NCBI RefSeq assembly: GCF_002443255.2
Contig: NW_019211454.1
Location: forward strand, 24,318,782-24,382,781
Direction of reading: 5' to 3'
Length of the DNA: 64,000 nt
DNA from: Varroa destructor
Lineage: Eukaryota; Arthropoda; Arachnida; Mesostigmata; Varroidae
The notes beneath the pieces were generated by a model. The model worked only from the letters and a program-made list of their open reading frames with translations. It made no database searches and had not been told where the DNA came from. A program made the translations under genes and the position numbers. This document shows, piece after piece, positions 50,765 to 64,000 of the stretch. Every line of letters starts with the position of its first letter. Positions within the stretch are counted from its first letter, which is position 1.

Positions 50765-53700
50765 CACTGCGTTCAGAGCAACGGTGACCTCCATCTACGT
50801 GTTGGCATGAAACTCGTGCCGGTGTGAGACAACAATATGGAAATACAATGTATACATAGAAGCAGCAACCCAGTGTAGATATGTATCACGTTCATTTTTA
50901 GCATGCGTATTATTAGTCGGCGTACACCTACATGCTTTCTTATTAGACGCTTTAGCTGCGGAAGCAGTAGTGATAACTAAAATATAGGTTACGACGTTCA
51001 TTAGAGTAATGGACAAATTGTTTTTAACTAGAAGCAACATCGATACGAGCTGAAGACTATACGTCACGCAAAAACGTTCCCACTCTCAAAACGCGTTGTT
51101 AAGGAGGGCTTCGTGTGAGTTTTTTAATAAACGGAAAACTTATTACACTGTGCTTATTTTTACGTAAGTAGGCACAGTGTCTGATCGGTCTAAACGACAG
51201 ATAACAGCTTCAAAAAAGTATTTTGTGTTGAGACACATTGATTTCAAATACATCGTTAGGTAGATGCGCGACACGAAGAATTCAATGAGGCGAACGGCGT
51301 TTTTTTGTCAGAATCGGGCAATGGAAGTGGCAATTCTGGGAGGCTAAGCCCTTTCCGGAGGCATGCTTGTTCACAAAGTAGCAAATGAGCAAAAGAAAGA
51401 TATCGATATCAGTTCGCCATCGATGACGGCTTCACGGTAATATCCATTTATTCTCATTTTTTAATCTACTTATTAAATTGTGCCCAATTTAAAAAACAAT
51501 GCATATACGCCATTTATTAGTGTCACGTTCATTTTGACGTTAATATTCGTTCAGAAGGATCAGTAAAATATGGTGGTTTCTGATCGTAAACGCATCACCT
51601 TATCTTTCTTTGTGATATATTCGCGAGAAGCCGCGAGAAAGTTTCGCCTTTTCGTTAGAAAGGGGAAATATGCAAAAACAAGAATATCTTTAATAATACT
51701 GCGCGTTTGTATGGAGCCACTGCGACAGCCGATAATTTCGATTTCCAAAGGAGTGTTACCGTCCGGCGGGAAGAGAGATAAACAAATACACGTTTGCGTG
51801 GGCTGTACGATAAACAAGTCGCGTTCTGCTATCAATTACTATATATACTTGCAGACAGATTTACTGCTGTAGATTCCACAGGCCGTCATTTTGTCGGCTT
51901 ACGTCTTACTGCTTTGGCAGCCGCAACTTCTGTTGCTGTTCTTCAATGCTTTTTCTATATACTGGACAGCGATGACGAGTATATATAATACGAGTTTATC
52001 ATTTGGTACAGAGATGCGCTTAGTAGTAGAAAGTAAATAACGCGACATGTCACTGCGACTTGCATTCAGTTTGCATTGACTTTGTGTGTTAAAAATCGAG
52101 GTACCCGAGAGATAATGAGTGATATTCTCAGGTAAATTTATAGACGTTAGACAATTTTTTGTTTACGTTTACTATAATGCTTTGTGTTGTTAGATTAGCT
52201 AAGCCCTCATGTCATAGACTACTCGTGCTATCTGTTCATATCCTAAATAGGAACTCGTTTGATTTACTTGACTGTGCTATTTTTTACCGGCGTCAATTGT
52301 AGTTTTTGGTTTTACTTCTAGTCAGTAGATCGTCAAGTAACTTGATGATTGAAACTATGCTCTAGTTCTAGACTGCAATGTCCCTTTGCATGTGATAATT
52401 ATAAGAATCTCTTCCTGCACTATTAGTCGATGCCTTAATTCTAACAAAACTAGTTATAGAGTAAACTATGCAACTCTTCAACTTACGCACATCCATAGAG
52501 ATACTACGTAAAAGGTCCAAAAGAACGCAATCCTGTTGCAGATTTACTCGGCAAATACGGTCGTTAGCTTTACCCAAGCGTTTAAAAACATAAAGGGATA
52601 TTCTAGTATTATTTGGTAATGTTAGTTATGAACCTAACGGTTTTTACGAAGGCTTTTTCTGGCTTACAAAGCTAGCTAGAAAAGAGAATATACACGCAGC
52701 CACGCTAGTTCAAATGTTAGCTTTGACAAATATCGGTATAAATGAAAGCAAAAATCGATTTGATAGATATTTGTCATACAGCTTTATGGGCGTGTCGGAG
52801 AAAACCTAGATGCCCGCGTCAAGACCAGCCACGGCTGTTCTCTGTAGTGAGGTAATCGACGTCATATGCAACACAAGATGTGAAAATAAAATTTTTTAAA
52901 TAAATAAAAAGTTTTATTCTTGAAACAGCTGAAAATTTTAACCAACTGCACCTTCTATTATTATTTATTCTATCTAGACATGTCTGCTGTCTATTCGGGC
53001 ATAAATCTTCAGTTCGGAATAATACAGGGTATAATTTTATAGAACGTGTCAAATGAATCGGTACCTTATGGTTTGCTCCAGCTAACTGACTGAATTTAAG
53101 TTACGCAATATGTAACTTGTTCGAGTCTAAAAAAGCAAGCAACCCCGATACATGATGAGTAGTCAAGCTTACGAATCGAACATTCATTTTTATATATAAC
53201 AAAATGATTTACCATAGGTATCTATGATGTACTATACGACAGCAACACAATAGGCCCAGAGAGGTTATCTTAAAACTACGCATAACATCTCTTAATAGCA
53301 GGTAAAGATAACCGGTTTTTTAGATATGCTGCCCCTAATACACAAGAAGAGGCTCAATGTAGATATTATCTGGTATATTTTTTTTTCGTTATGAACGATT
53401 TACTTCGTATCTTTATGGCAAACTGTGTGACATGAAATGATTATGCACGTAAGGTTACTGCGTCTCCCATTATCAATAGCAAATATGTATCTAGAAACAT
53501 TGCTATATGTATATATATTAGTTCATGTCTGGGTTATTTTTTCCTTAGTCACCTGATTGGTCCACGGCTAATTTTTTCCTGTCTGAAACCGACATAGTGC
53601 CTGATGCTACCATTTTCAGTAGGGAGTTTTAAAGTTAAATTTACTAAAAAATTATCCTTCATGTCTTCGGACGCGTCCCCCGGAAGAATAACTAAAACTT

Positions 53701-55695
53701 TTTTTTTGTTCAAATTTATCACCTGCTTCAAATGATGGCTGACTATATTTGTTCGAATCAGCAATAACAGTAAATGAATGATTTTTCCAAAATCGTTAGA
53801 AAGGGATTCGCTAACGCGAACTACTTGAATACTTAGGAAAAAAGCTTTTTAATTTATTTGATATAAAAATTAGTTCTTTTCAAAAATTGGTTTTGTTTTT
53901 TATCGAAGTGTTCAGTTAGAATTTGAGGCGCAATTTTTCAAATGACGTATATATATACATATATACATTATAGAACTTTCTTCGGGGCTGAGGTTAGCAT
54001 AAAAAGATGCCGAAGCCCATCTACTTCCGGCAATACTTACCATGATGACACGAAAACGGCAAGCGAATCCGATACATGATAGGTACATGAACCCTTCGGT
54101 TGTAAATCAGACTAATGCACAATAAGTGCTAAAACGCGCGCACACGGGAACATATAAACAATAATTAATCAACAGCTTTCTCTTAGATTTTTTCCGAGAT
54201 CGTTTACGGATTATCCACAGCTATCACTCCTTAGTACCGAGCTTTTCAGTTAAGAAACGTTCTGCTTAGGTATCTTTCATTGTAGATTGTTATATTTTTA
54301 GTCATAGAAGACAATACGATAATTAGTGGAATCGTTGATAACCGAAACAGTTTCCCCAACCTAATATTGTTGTATGAATCGAATCTATCATTTCCGCTAA
54401 ATTTAGCTTCTGTCGTCTAGTTGAAGACTGACTGTCCTTTGAACGTGGAACAGCAATCACCGTCACTTTACTCCGTGACACCTTTTTGTTTCGTCCTAGC
54501 GGTGAACGTCCCCTGTTTTAGCCCCGTTGACACCGTGCCCGTTCTATCCATTTCAACGATCTCTTCTCGCCTATCTCCATTCCTGATTCGCATGTATCGC
54601 ACGTTGTCAGACACGCACTGCAAGAGCCGGCCCATCGTGGCGAAGAAACAAAACTGAGCCTGCATTCCTGGCTGTACGCGCGGTCTAACATCCTGTTACG
54701 AACACCATTGGCCGATGTGTGCGAGGTATGGTTCCGTGGGGAATGCCCCGGCCAAGCCCATGGTTTATTCGGACCCCAGACTCTGTTCTCGTCTTCTCTC
54801 TCCATATTACTATTCAGGCTACAGCTCTCACAGCGTGCATAAGTTACTGGCGGCACAAGACTTTTCCTGCACGTGCCACTACCAACCAGGTTTATGTTAC
54901 CCTCTCGCCTGCGTCCTTCTGAGCAGTCAGCCGGCAAGAAAGCGAACAAGCGGTTACGAGAATAAGTTGGGACAATGCGAGACGGGCAAGAAAAGAAGAC
55001 AATCACAAAGTTGGACAACTGCTTCAACAAGCTGAATTATTTTACGTTCTTATCCGCATTTAAACGACCGATTGTCATTCGGCCTCACTCCTTCTGTGTG
55101 CCCAGAATTGTGGTGGAACTAGTTCGACACTCATTTTACCGCCGCTCTCCAATCAGACTTGGCGCATAAACTCATCATATTTGTGCTATATTATATGTAA
55201 ACAGGAAAAAAACATATGATGAGAAGGCAAGTAAGGGGTTTGACGAAACGTCAACAATAAGAACTACAAGAAGATATTGGAATAGAAAAAAGTATCGTAG
55301 ACTGAAAAAGATCGGATACATCTGCTTGCGGTGTAGTAGTTCAGGGCAGACACATTTTCATATTCGGAAAACGATAAATTCCGTAGACGTTTTAGAAAAA
55401 AAAAATCGGTAAGATCGGTCTTATTACCATTGGTGAGTCACTGACAAACGTTTTTATGGGTAAAAATCAACTTGTATTGCAGTGCTCTAACGATATCAAG
55501 GACAAAATGCACAATGAGCTGTTAAATCTTTGGGCTTCAAAGCACAATTGTCGATTTTTTTCGAAGTTGAGGGCAAAAGCATTATGCAGACCAGACATCA
55601 CTGGATTGTGCTTTGTCTGGTACTGTGGTACCCAGTAAACGCTCTTCATCAGCTTGGGCCATCATTCGGAATATATTTGATATTACTTTGAAGAG
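50765..55695. other. AT-rich stretch with one GC-richer patch, no gene identified
   Basis: Frames at 51570-51872 (+) with mirror 51560-51835 (-), 53549-53764 (-), and 54518-55030 (-, 170 codons, Cys-rich) with mirror 54715-55035 (+) match nothing known to me. A TA/TG run lies near 53505-53519 and another near 53948-53970. Confidence 0.35.
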
Positions 55696-55700
55696 ACCGT

Positions 55701-56003
55701 CTATGCGAGAAATTCATATATGGAATTGTTGATAGCACACTGATATGTATCATTGGCAGACAAATAGTTTTCAACTTTTGATTGTGAGTGCTTTTCATTA
55801 GTTTGCCGAACACCGTATATGTTTGTTTGTGCACCATTAGAACTTCCAGCGTACTTTCGACGAGAGCCAGATGCCGTGGATGAATTTTGAAATATACGAT
55901 CCTCGTACCAATCCAAGTAACACGCTGCGCCGTCGTCAGGAGGCGTGCCGTTGTCGCTTATTATGCGAGGTTTTAGGAGAGTGTTCCTAGTTCCGTTGGG
56001 AGA
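55701..56003 (-). CDS. Unidentified protein-like frame, possible internal exon
   Basis: Open for 100 codons from just after a taa at 56006-56004 to a tag at 55703-55701, with no Met. It reads KPRIISDNGTPPDDGAACYL, then DWYEDRIFQNSSTASGSRRK, and ends ANDTYQCAINNSIYEFLA. Residue use is balanced and polar, unlike the hydrophobic frames typical of this AT-rich DNA. Possible acceptors are cggaactag and cataataag near 55985-55965. No paralogue or domain is recognised. It could be a final exon or an old insertion of unknown type. Confidence 0.28.
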   Translation of the reverse strand, partial: SPNGTRNTLLKPRIISDNGTPPDDGAACYLDWYEDRIFQNSSTASGSRRKYAGSSNGAQTNIYGVRQTNEKHSQSKVENYLSANDTYQCAINNSIYEFLA

Positions 56004-56009
56004 TTAGGT

Positions 56010-58265
56010 TTATTATAAACGCCATAATTTATTATAATCTTATAAGTCTGGCGTAAAGCTGAGGCTTAATATGCTTTGAAGCCATATTGTAAAATTTATC
56101 AAACTTATTCTAATAAATGCTCATTTAGATAAATAATAGTGCACCATATATGCGTCGGCACAGTATGACATGTCCTTTCATGACCAGATGAGGCGTTACA
56201 AAAGCCCGCCTCGGTCGACAACTCGATAATAGTTACTTCGCTGCTGCTTCCGCTTAGAAAACCCTGTTTATAGACAGTCATTAAGATTTCTGATGGACGC
56301 ACCTGCAGTACCATCAATTTTAGAAATGCTGCACGTATCGTCACTTGAATTTAAAATATATACACATGGTATTATAAGAAGTAATAATGTTTTAGACATA
56401 GATTCAACCAATGACAGTCTCTACCGTACGTTATTGGAGCGGAACGAATTAGGCCAAACCAGCCATGCAACAGGTTTTGCTTATCAGCATCGTCGGGGAG
56501 GCATAACAGCAGAGTAAAAAGAAAAGACAGACTCTAAGTGCTTTCGACAATCCCATAAGGACCGCTCTATCACTAGCCCAGCCCTCTTCATGCCGTTATT
56601 TTCGTTCTCCTAATCATCACCAAGACCGACACAGGCACTCCGACATAAGCCACAGAGTTAAGCACTTGGTATAAACGCACGCTTTTTTTGCGCAGATATA
56701 TCTCTGTATAGGACCGCGGCGACGACGACGACGACGACGACGCTGTTATATATATATATATTTATCTTCACGTGAAAACTTTTTCTGTTATTGCATAAGA
56801 TTCCAAATTTTCTATTCAACCGGTCAAATACAGTAGATGATTTTTAAATGAACTTTAATAAAGTGGATATATAAGCATGTGGGCATTAGCAACAGGAAAT
56901 CTGCAGCCGCTCTGAAAACAATGCTTCGCCCTTCGTACCTCGAAACGCAAATTCAACGCTTACCACAAAGCAGATAAGGGCCTTAACAAATATGACTTTT
57001 AGCTGACGCAATATAGTAAAATGTATAGTATAATATGATCCTGCACGGCCCAACGGACTTAACCTAAATATTGAACTTGCACAATAGGCTTCAGGCTATG
57101 CTATACAGAAGTTGAAAGCCAGGTAATTACATTGCAAATTTAAGCATTAATAAGCTGGCTTAGTCTGTATGTACAGAATTTAAAATAGTTCAAACTTACT
57201 TTTCCTCACTGAATCGTTGAGGAAACTGTATTATACATCCGTACAATGATCATCTTGGGAATTAACTAAAGCACGTTTTCATGCCATATACTAATTGATG
57301 CGTCAGGGAAGCGTAAGCTTGTCCTACAATTGCCCTAGCTGCGTTACACGTGATTCTTTATCTTCTGTTTAAATGAAGCAGAAGTGACTCGTTATGTGAT
57401 CTCTAATGTCATTGCGTATAGGGTTTTTTTTTGCTTTATTAAGATATTATGAAACAAGGCTATATAGAATTATATAACACTGTTACTCCACATGGTTACC
57501 TATGTAAACAATTGTTTTTCGTAAGAACGAGTGTTGCTGCACCAACGATGTCTTGAACGTGTTGCTATTAAAGCATACGCGAAACAATTTTTGTTTTTAA
57601 GAGATCAGTCAGTGAACCCCGTTTACGAATATTGGGCTTCACGTCTAGATCTTTGACACAGTCGTAGCTGCCGTAATTTCATTTACCTAGTGCTCTCCAC
57701 CCGCGGTGACTCTGCATCGGTGCATGTTTTTACATAACTTCAACAACGTATGCGTTGTAACCGGTCGTTCTATTTCATTAACATTTTGATTCTTTTTTTT
57801 CTCATGAACCTACAAAGCTAATACGCACTGGGCTTAAGCGTGTTAACCCATGAGTCTAGTTGTGTTTCCTGTCTGCGCTAGAATATCTTTTGGCAGCCTA
57901 CATCTAATATTCTTTCTGTAACTAAAAATTCCTACGAAAAAATATTATTCACAGATATTATTTAAAGAGAATGTAAGATCAGGTAAACGTGCATGCATGT
58001 GGTCTCAAGTATACCCAATTGAGAAGGTTCTAGTTAGTATATGGCCATGCTCCTGCATATGACGCACATAGATCTTGTGTTTTGTGTTACAAGTATTGTA
58101 CTCGATTCGAAAAACTGTAGCATAAAAGTTACTGCATAAGGACAAGATAATTGCTGCGGAATTAATTACGACCGCATAAAAAAAAGTTTGATCTCCAGCG
58201 CGCTGATCTACTCCAGGGTTAGCGTGCGGAACGCTACTTTGTTATTAAATCCGTGTTGTATTTAA
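56010..58265. other. AT-rich stretch, no gene seen
   Basis: Contains the GAC/TA compound repeat at 56721-56760. Frames at 56105-56344 and 56293-56517 are not recognised. Confidence 0.45.
56721..56760. repeat. Compound (GAC)7 and (TA)n microsatellite
   Basis: Seven GAC units (56721-56741), a short spacer, then TA units to 56760. Confidence 0.95.
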
Positions 58266-58269
58266 CCAG

Positions 58270-58438
58270 GGTCGCCTCTAGATTATACGTCAGACAGTCG
58301 TAATTACAATGTCGGGATGGCTTCCTATCAAGTTAGGACGGTATTACTAGAGCTAAGGCACCACCGGAAATCTATCGACAACATGGGCAATATTTATCAT
58401 GTTAACGCTCAACTGGACCCAACAACCCAAGCTGGCCG
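58270..58438 (+). CDS. Candidate internal exon
   Basis: Acceptor-like tgtatttaaccag ends at 58269. Donor-like CCG followed by GTGAAA starts at 58439. Between them one frame is open for 56 codons, reading SPLDYTSDSRNYNVGMASYQ and later HHRKSIDNMGNIYHVNAQLD. Both splice sites are only fair and no family is recognised. In sequence of this composition such a segment can arise by chance. Confidence 0.25.
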
Positions 58439-58444
58439 GTGAAA

Positions 58445-61400
58445 TAAGCATCGATGTCGCGCATACTCTACAGAAGTACATAAGGCGTAAAACCATATTA
58501 GAAGCGCTGCTTGCCTTGGCACCCTTTAGCACCTTTTGCTAGTGCGAACCATTTGTAGCTACAACATTACTCAGAAACATTCGTTAGAGAAGTCTTGCTA
58601 TTTGCAGCAGCGACTTCGCCTTCGATGCTCCAGTTATCCCCCTTTCATATGCTTGCTTGCGGCGTCAGTGGTGTTACCAGCGTCGCCGTTATTGTAACTA
58701 AGCCATGACTACGAGGGCCGACTCGTCTCTAGGCGGGTCTCGACGCTGCGACGCCCATTTCGCCGTGAAGTAGGAACACCCCGCGGGCTGTGTACGGCGA
58801 CGACGACGCGGAAGGAGGAACGATGACAAGTCCAAAGTACCAGTGGCAGCGGCAGAGGAGCACATAACCCGATTAAGAGGGGTCCTTCTCTTCACAACGT
58901 TCTCCCTGCACCCTGACCTTCTCCACTCCTGTCCTAGTCCCAAAACAAGGGATGCTCCAGCGAATTACTGCCACTGGTGTTCCCGCATAGACAATAGGTA
59001 AACTATTGTTATTTATGTATCAGAAAAGGTGGTTGTAGAGAACGCCTAAATAGCATAAACTAATAGGGATGGAGGCCGTTACCTGTTTGCACTTATGAGT
59101 AGAACTAATAGCTAAAAGATAGAGACAAGCGAGGACCTAGTTAAGCCCATAAATCGGGTAGGGTTTGAAAGCGATGCTGAAGGTTAGGTCAGCTTCTGCT
59201 TTGACTTCAGCTACTAGGTGTGATTGAAACGACGGAAAGAGTACTAATACTGTTGTACACTTGTGCAGGGGCTGGAAACATGCTTGCAAAGCTTCATCTC
59301 AACGCCCCTTTTTCTCTCACAGCCATTAGAGACAGAGAGGCTGAGTGAGCTGATGTAGTGTTAGTGGGAGTAAAACCACCTAGAAGCAACAGAGAATAGC
59401 ATGAAGAAGTACAAGGTAATGCAAGATGTCGCAGACTTATGCTATACATACGAGCAGTAGGGTCTCACTCGAGGCCTACGGTCCCGGTCTGCCGCAAGGT
59501 CCTAGAGGTTAAAGTTCGATACGCATTGGGCCATTGCTGCAGCCACCGATGCTCTACGCATTTCTAGCTACAGCTTGAGTTTCGTAACCTATTAGCGTGA
59601 GTCCCTGTTGGCTCTATAATAAATACTCGCTAAACTACGTACTATAGCTGGACCCGCAGGAGGAGGAATGAGATATGTCGCCAATGTTGCATATCTCGTC
59701 ATTAAGTGGCGCGACGATATACGGCACCGCCAAGTTGGTGGGTATGGTTAGACACAACGGGGCTAACCTCCTTCGCCACGACCTGTCCACTAAAAGCTTG
59801 CTAGGTCTGTAAAGGTTGTCAGTAATCTCGGAATCAGCAAGTCGGTTTCAAGTGAGCCCGTTGAAAGCGTGTATTTGTCAGCGCTGGCCACTTAGGCCTG
59901 TGTGCGCCTTCATGAGTGGCTAGCAGCAAAACGACAGGCCATGTTACAAATTTAATGGTACCACACATCCTTCAGCAAGTAGTTTACACACGTATTCCAC
60001 GTGATTATTTAGTGTGTGCTTGTGTCTGTCTAACGGCGTAAACAACAGGCTATGTAAGTACGAGACAGACCGATAAGGTGGTTCAACACATAACTAATCA
60101 AAACAAGCAGGACTAATTTAAAAGGAAAGAAAATATAGAAGCGTTGAAGCTTCAAGTCGAATAGTTTCAAACTTTGTCACTTAAAACTAACCTTTTTTTT
60201 TTTTTTCTCTAGTATTGAAGAAACTGTGCTGTGAAACCTTCTCAAATCTCATTGCTCCAAAAAACAATCTTGTTCTTTAATATTAATAACAGAGGATAAA
60301 ATGTAATTCTAAGATGAGGGGCAAATAAAATTGCTTCCCGAAAGCTTCTTTTCTAGTTGCCCTTCATATGTTATGAAACACCCTGATTTGGATGCCAGAC
60401 AGACGACATTTCTTGTACCTGACACGCTGATGGTCATATAATTAAAATTATGACCTGCATGCAAATGTGCCTGTAAGCTTTGACAAAATAGTCCACTCTT
60501 GACTTGAATTCGCACTAATTACAGTATACGTCAACTGAAGCACAATTCCATGTCTGTGCATTTGAGTTCTCCACAATCTGAGAAATTATGTCTAAAGCAT
60601 GTGAAGCGCATTGCAGTCATTGAGAACAACAGGGCAGGACGGTAACAGCACCGTCGGCTTGTTGCGACTAAACATGCAATCTGCGACAGAAATTAGTCCT
60701 TGAAAAGGTCATGGTAGCAAGATCATAGCCATCTGCAGTGATGTAGCTTGTGTTACGCTACGCTATGCCAAGCCACATCTCGCTTGGCTGTATGATTTTG
60801 CCTGTGGTGCTCTGGCTGCATTCCTGGCTGCACGTGCATGCTCGCACGATAACATCTATGCCCCGAAAACCATCAGCTCATTTTTTCGTCTTCTCGTACA
60901 CTTTGCACATAATATGCTTTGTTCGCCAATAAACATTGAACGAGGCCTAGTAGAAGCACGGAACCTGGCTCTTCCTATCTAGGCCGGTATGGCCACAGAA
61001 AGCTCATTGTCTATCCAACCTGGGCCTGAACAAGACAGGGTCTTCCTTGGGTCACGCCAACACGCTAGAGCCATACGCCAAACCTAGCAGCCTCCAAATT
61101 TTGTCTAATACAGGCATACTTTAGCTGGCTTCTTCTATACCCGCCCACTGCGTTACACAGACTGCTGCAGTCATCAAGTTTGCGCTAAGAGTCGTAGCTT
61201 AAGGAGACGAATGGGTTCTATCGGCCGACAGCAGTTATAATTCGAGCAGCGGACGCATCCTGTGCTACCTGCGATCCAAAACCGGACACCACCTCGCCGT
61301 GCGGACGTCGTTCGAGATCAACTGTTAGTAGTGAGCAGCTGATATGGACCATTTGGTACTGGAGAACAATTCGCAGCAGATAGCCTATTTTCGAACGGGA

Positions 61401-64000
61401 CTTTGCGCGAGCCGGCCGATCAACTGATATTGACAGACGCTGCTACGAGGTCATGCCTCGAAGATTCCGTGCATTCGCTTCTTATATCTATTGCCGATCT
61501 CCTTTCCTGTTGTGATCTAACCTAATTGTAAGACTTCAGGAAGCAACACGTTATCTCACGCACCCTATATGGAATGTTATCTTCAGTCGTCGTAAAAAAT
61601 ACAACGGAGCCTCTAAATAACTGTTTTTCAGCGCGAAAATTCAAATTTAATTTTTATATACGTACCGTTAATATGAATCACTTTCAGTGATTGGTAAAGC
61701 TTTACATCGTTTGAGATACAACGAATGCCAAATAATAAGCAGCTCAAATAATCGCACACTTCAATACGTAGGTGTCTGTTTTGCTCTTTCTGAACGTAAA
61801 CTATCGTTCGTGAGGATATCAGATTCGGGCTAAAATTCTAAAACTTCCTCGAGCAAAATTCATAGAGGCATAATATGTTTTGAAAAGAAGTCGTTTTTAG
61901 TGGACCAAAAGAGGCCGGGAACAAAAACAATCATTGAAAGCGATTCTATCAGGGAAACTTGATGGCTTCAGCCAAATATGTACTTTAACTAGCGCTGAGA
62001 ATACAATTTTCATCAGTTTTTTGTAGTTTCGAATAGCATTCGCAGTAGAGGTTAAAAGATTTACTCAAAAATATAGAAAAAGAGTGTAGAATACTCCATA
62101 TGAATTAATAAGTAAGTACGTTGACTAGGTTTCATAATATCAACAAAAAACTAAACGCTCACTTATTGGATGTATAATTAATATTATTGTTATATTAGAT
62201 TAGTAGGCAAATGTATTTTTATATTTAGCCTCGAGGCGTCTGTTTGTTGTTTTACTTTACTTGTACAGCTTTCTGTCATGGGACCAAAATAGCAACATTG
62301 TTCTCTTTTGACATTTTACTTAGTACTGTTTCTGGCCGTGCGATCGTCTCTCCGTTTCCGCTTTCATTCCTCTGTCTGCTCTTCCTACGCGAACGAGAGA
62401 ATTAGTTCCGTCTGGCCAGAAGCAGAAACAGTGCTCAGTGACGATTACCTGTTTACTGGTTTTTCCCAAGCGGTTTCGGCATCTACTACCACTATTACTA
62501 CTTTATTCGAACCTCTAACTGACTCCTCAGGTCTAACTTTACTACAGACGAAGAAGCTGGAAGCGGCTCACCTCGTTCATTGCGGCTCCTTTCTGCTGCA
62601 CAGTCTCGACTATGGCTACTACAGGAATCTTTCTGCTAAGCCGCGTACCTGCAGGCATTCTCCGATGCTACTGCCGCTTATTGATCCGCCTTTCTAGCGT
62701 GGTCTGAGTCTATCCTATCTGAGTCTTCCAGTACTGGCTTTCCTTAACACTGGCTCTCTGATAAAGCCTTCCGTAGTTACTATTCATGTCAGATCGTTTC
62801 AGACAAATACCGGCTCTGGTATTTCTGCTTGCAGTTTATGACGAAAAAGACCGCGCAGAATCACTTTTTTTTTTCTCCTTACACCATTAAAAGTTCACTG
62901 TATCTCATTTTTACATAGTGTTCGGATAGAACTTGTTCCCTGTTTTATTAACTTCTTGTTAGATATTTTCGCCTAGTCTTTCTAGATAGATTTCGTAGTC
63001 TTTGAGAATTACCCAAAGCTCACACTCTTATCCGCTGCGTGCACTACATTCAAAGAAAGTTGCCAAATATGAGTTATATTTAACATGTAGTAGAAAAAAA
63101 CTCTTACATTTATGCAGAATAATGGCTTGTGGAGAGTGACACAACGAACCTTTTGGCGTGTAGCGTTTAAGCATTAGGTTGAGGTACAAGGTTTTAAAGT
63201 GACCTAGATATAAGCACGTAACAAGATTCAAACAAACTATGCCTATACCGTTTCAACTACAAAGCGACATATAAGTTCATGTATATATTCTTGATTTCGT
63301 AATGTTACGATAAACGTGCACCCCCAACTAGAAACCGTATGTGTTGCATATGTGCATATATGCATATGTGAGAATACTACATGAGTGAACTATCCACAGT
63401 CTATAACAGAGATACCGGGTAAACAAGTTTATCTTCGTAATACGTTTTTTGACGTGTGTATTTAACATGTTAACGAGACAATTCATTGCTTTGGTACAAT
63501 GCGTTTTACATGTAACACCGTCTAATAGAATCTCGTTGTTTTTGTGATCTCATTTTGATCTGTATGTTACAACGCGTTCGGTTTCAACACGGATTGTAAA
63601 CATGTAGATTTTTTTTATAATTGTTCACCTTACTGTTTTTTGCTCCCGGTTAATTGCTGTTTCCCCATTACAGGTATGCTACTAGTCCACCTCAATAAAC
63701 CTATTGCATTGTTAAGGTCCCTTGCCCGTTGTCACCCTGCCTTTTTGCACTTCAGTCACAATACTTTTACCTTCACTCGCTAGTTCACTTAGCTAGTTCT
63801 GGTTCTTTAGCCATCTTGATTTAAATATTCCACTGCCGTAACCACCTTGCGATACAGCACGGCACTTCCCATGGCGATGTCAGTTTTCGCATAACGGTGC
63901 AGTGGCTAGGTATTTAGCTGCCAAAATCCAGCAGGGGTGTAGGCAAATTTCAATAAAGTACGCCAACTGCCTGAAACAATATTAGAGAAGAATACTAAAC
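58445..64000. other. Mixed stretch, no gene identified
   Basis: A T tract ending ctctag at 60193-60212 is a good acceptor shape, and an AATAAA lies near 60930, so 60213-60950 could be a final untranslated exon. This is unproven. The frame 62308-62697 (129 codons, starting TTG, Ser/Thr-rich) matches nothing known to me. 61.5-62.3 kb and 62.85-63.65 kb are AT-rich. Possible polyadenylation motifs occur near 63694 and 63952. Confidence 0.3.

Noticed and set aside
51560..51835. Ankyrin-like DGNTPLEIEIIG on the minus strand
   Set aside because: Only part of one repeat matches and the helices do not follow. The opposite strand is also open.
54518..55030. 170-codon Cys-rich frame on the minus strand
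   Set aside because: Open frames of similar length exist on the opposite strand over the same bases and no Cys pattern matches a known domain. Probably a GC-richer patch with few stops.
59452..59523. tRNA-like pattern (GAGCAGTAGGG ... AGTTCGATACG)
   Set aside because: Only 8 of 11 B-box positions match, the box spacing is too long and no stems fold.
60213..60950. Possible terminal untranslated exon (acceptor to AATAAA)
   Set aside because: Acceptor-like T tracts and AATAAA are frequent in AT-rich DNA and no coding part links to it. Mentioned only in the gap entry.
62308..62697. 129-codon frame starting at TTG
   Set aside because: No ATG start, Ser/Thr-rich reading with no domain and no clear splice sites.
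1..64000. CRISPR array, rRNA genes, bacterial operons or phage
   Set aside because: No regularly spaced direct repeats, no rRNA-like sequence and no runs of same-strand long frames were seen.

Overview
The window looks like nuclear DNA from an animal. No reading frame exceeds about 170 codons in 64 kb. There is no operon layout. Simple repeats (TA, GAC, TGGC, poly-A/T) are common. The only recognisable proteins are broken transposable-element fragments. An arthropod fits the AT-rich composition and the mix of mariner, LINE and Ty3-like relics, and a mite is possible, but the sequence does not prove either. No host gene can be identified with confidence, so the window is best read as intergenic or deep intronic sequence.

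Relics from left to right. About 2.16-4.46 kb is a non-LTR retrotransposon (LINE A, + strand) with decayed zinc knuckles followed by reverse transcriptase (RT) motifs. 18.24-19.65 kb is a second LINE (B, +) with endonuclease and the first RT motif. 25.33-25.48 kb holds a small RT palm fragment with a YVDD box (F, +). 32.44-33.22 kb is a LINE RT on the minus strand (C), with a tRNA-like remnant just past its end. 35.17-35.73 kb is a Ty3/gypsy-like gag relic. 36.93-37.71 kb (LINE D, +) and 37.66-37.95 kb (LINE E, -) meet head-on. 38.82-39.76 kb is a dead mariner transposase. 45.29-45.56 kb may be a LINE thumb fragment. 46.65-46.72 kb is a tRNA-Arg-like pseudogene beside a perfect inverted repeat.

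Between these lie GC-richer patches (about 7.4-10.3, 20.9-23.1, 25.5-26.3, 28.1-30.5, 42.2-43.8, 54.4-55.2, 58.7-59.0 and 62.3-62.8 kb) where reading frames are longer, often on both strands. A few hold candidate exons, listed at low confidence: a signal-peptide-like start at 14.85 kb, spliced-looking segments at 25.85 and 58.27 kb, and unidentified minus-strand frames at 48.7, 50.4 and 55.7 kb. Nothing ties them into one gene.

The elements do not work together as a system. They are independent insertions at different stages of decay, densest at 35-40 kb. All translations were read by eye. No alignment, splice prediction or repeat search was run.
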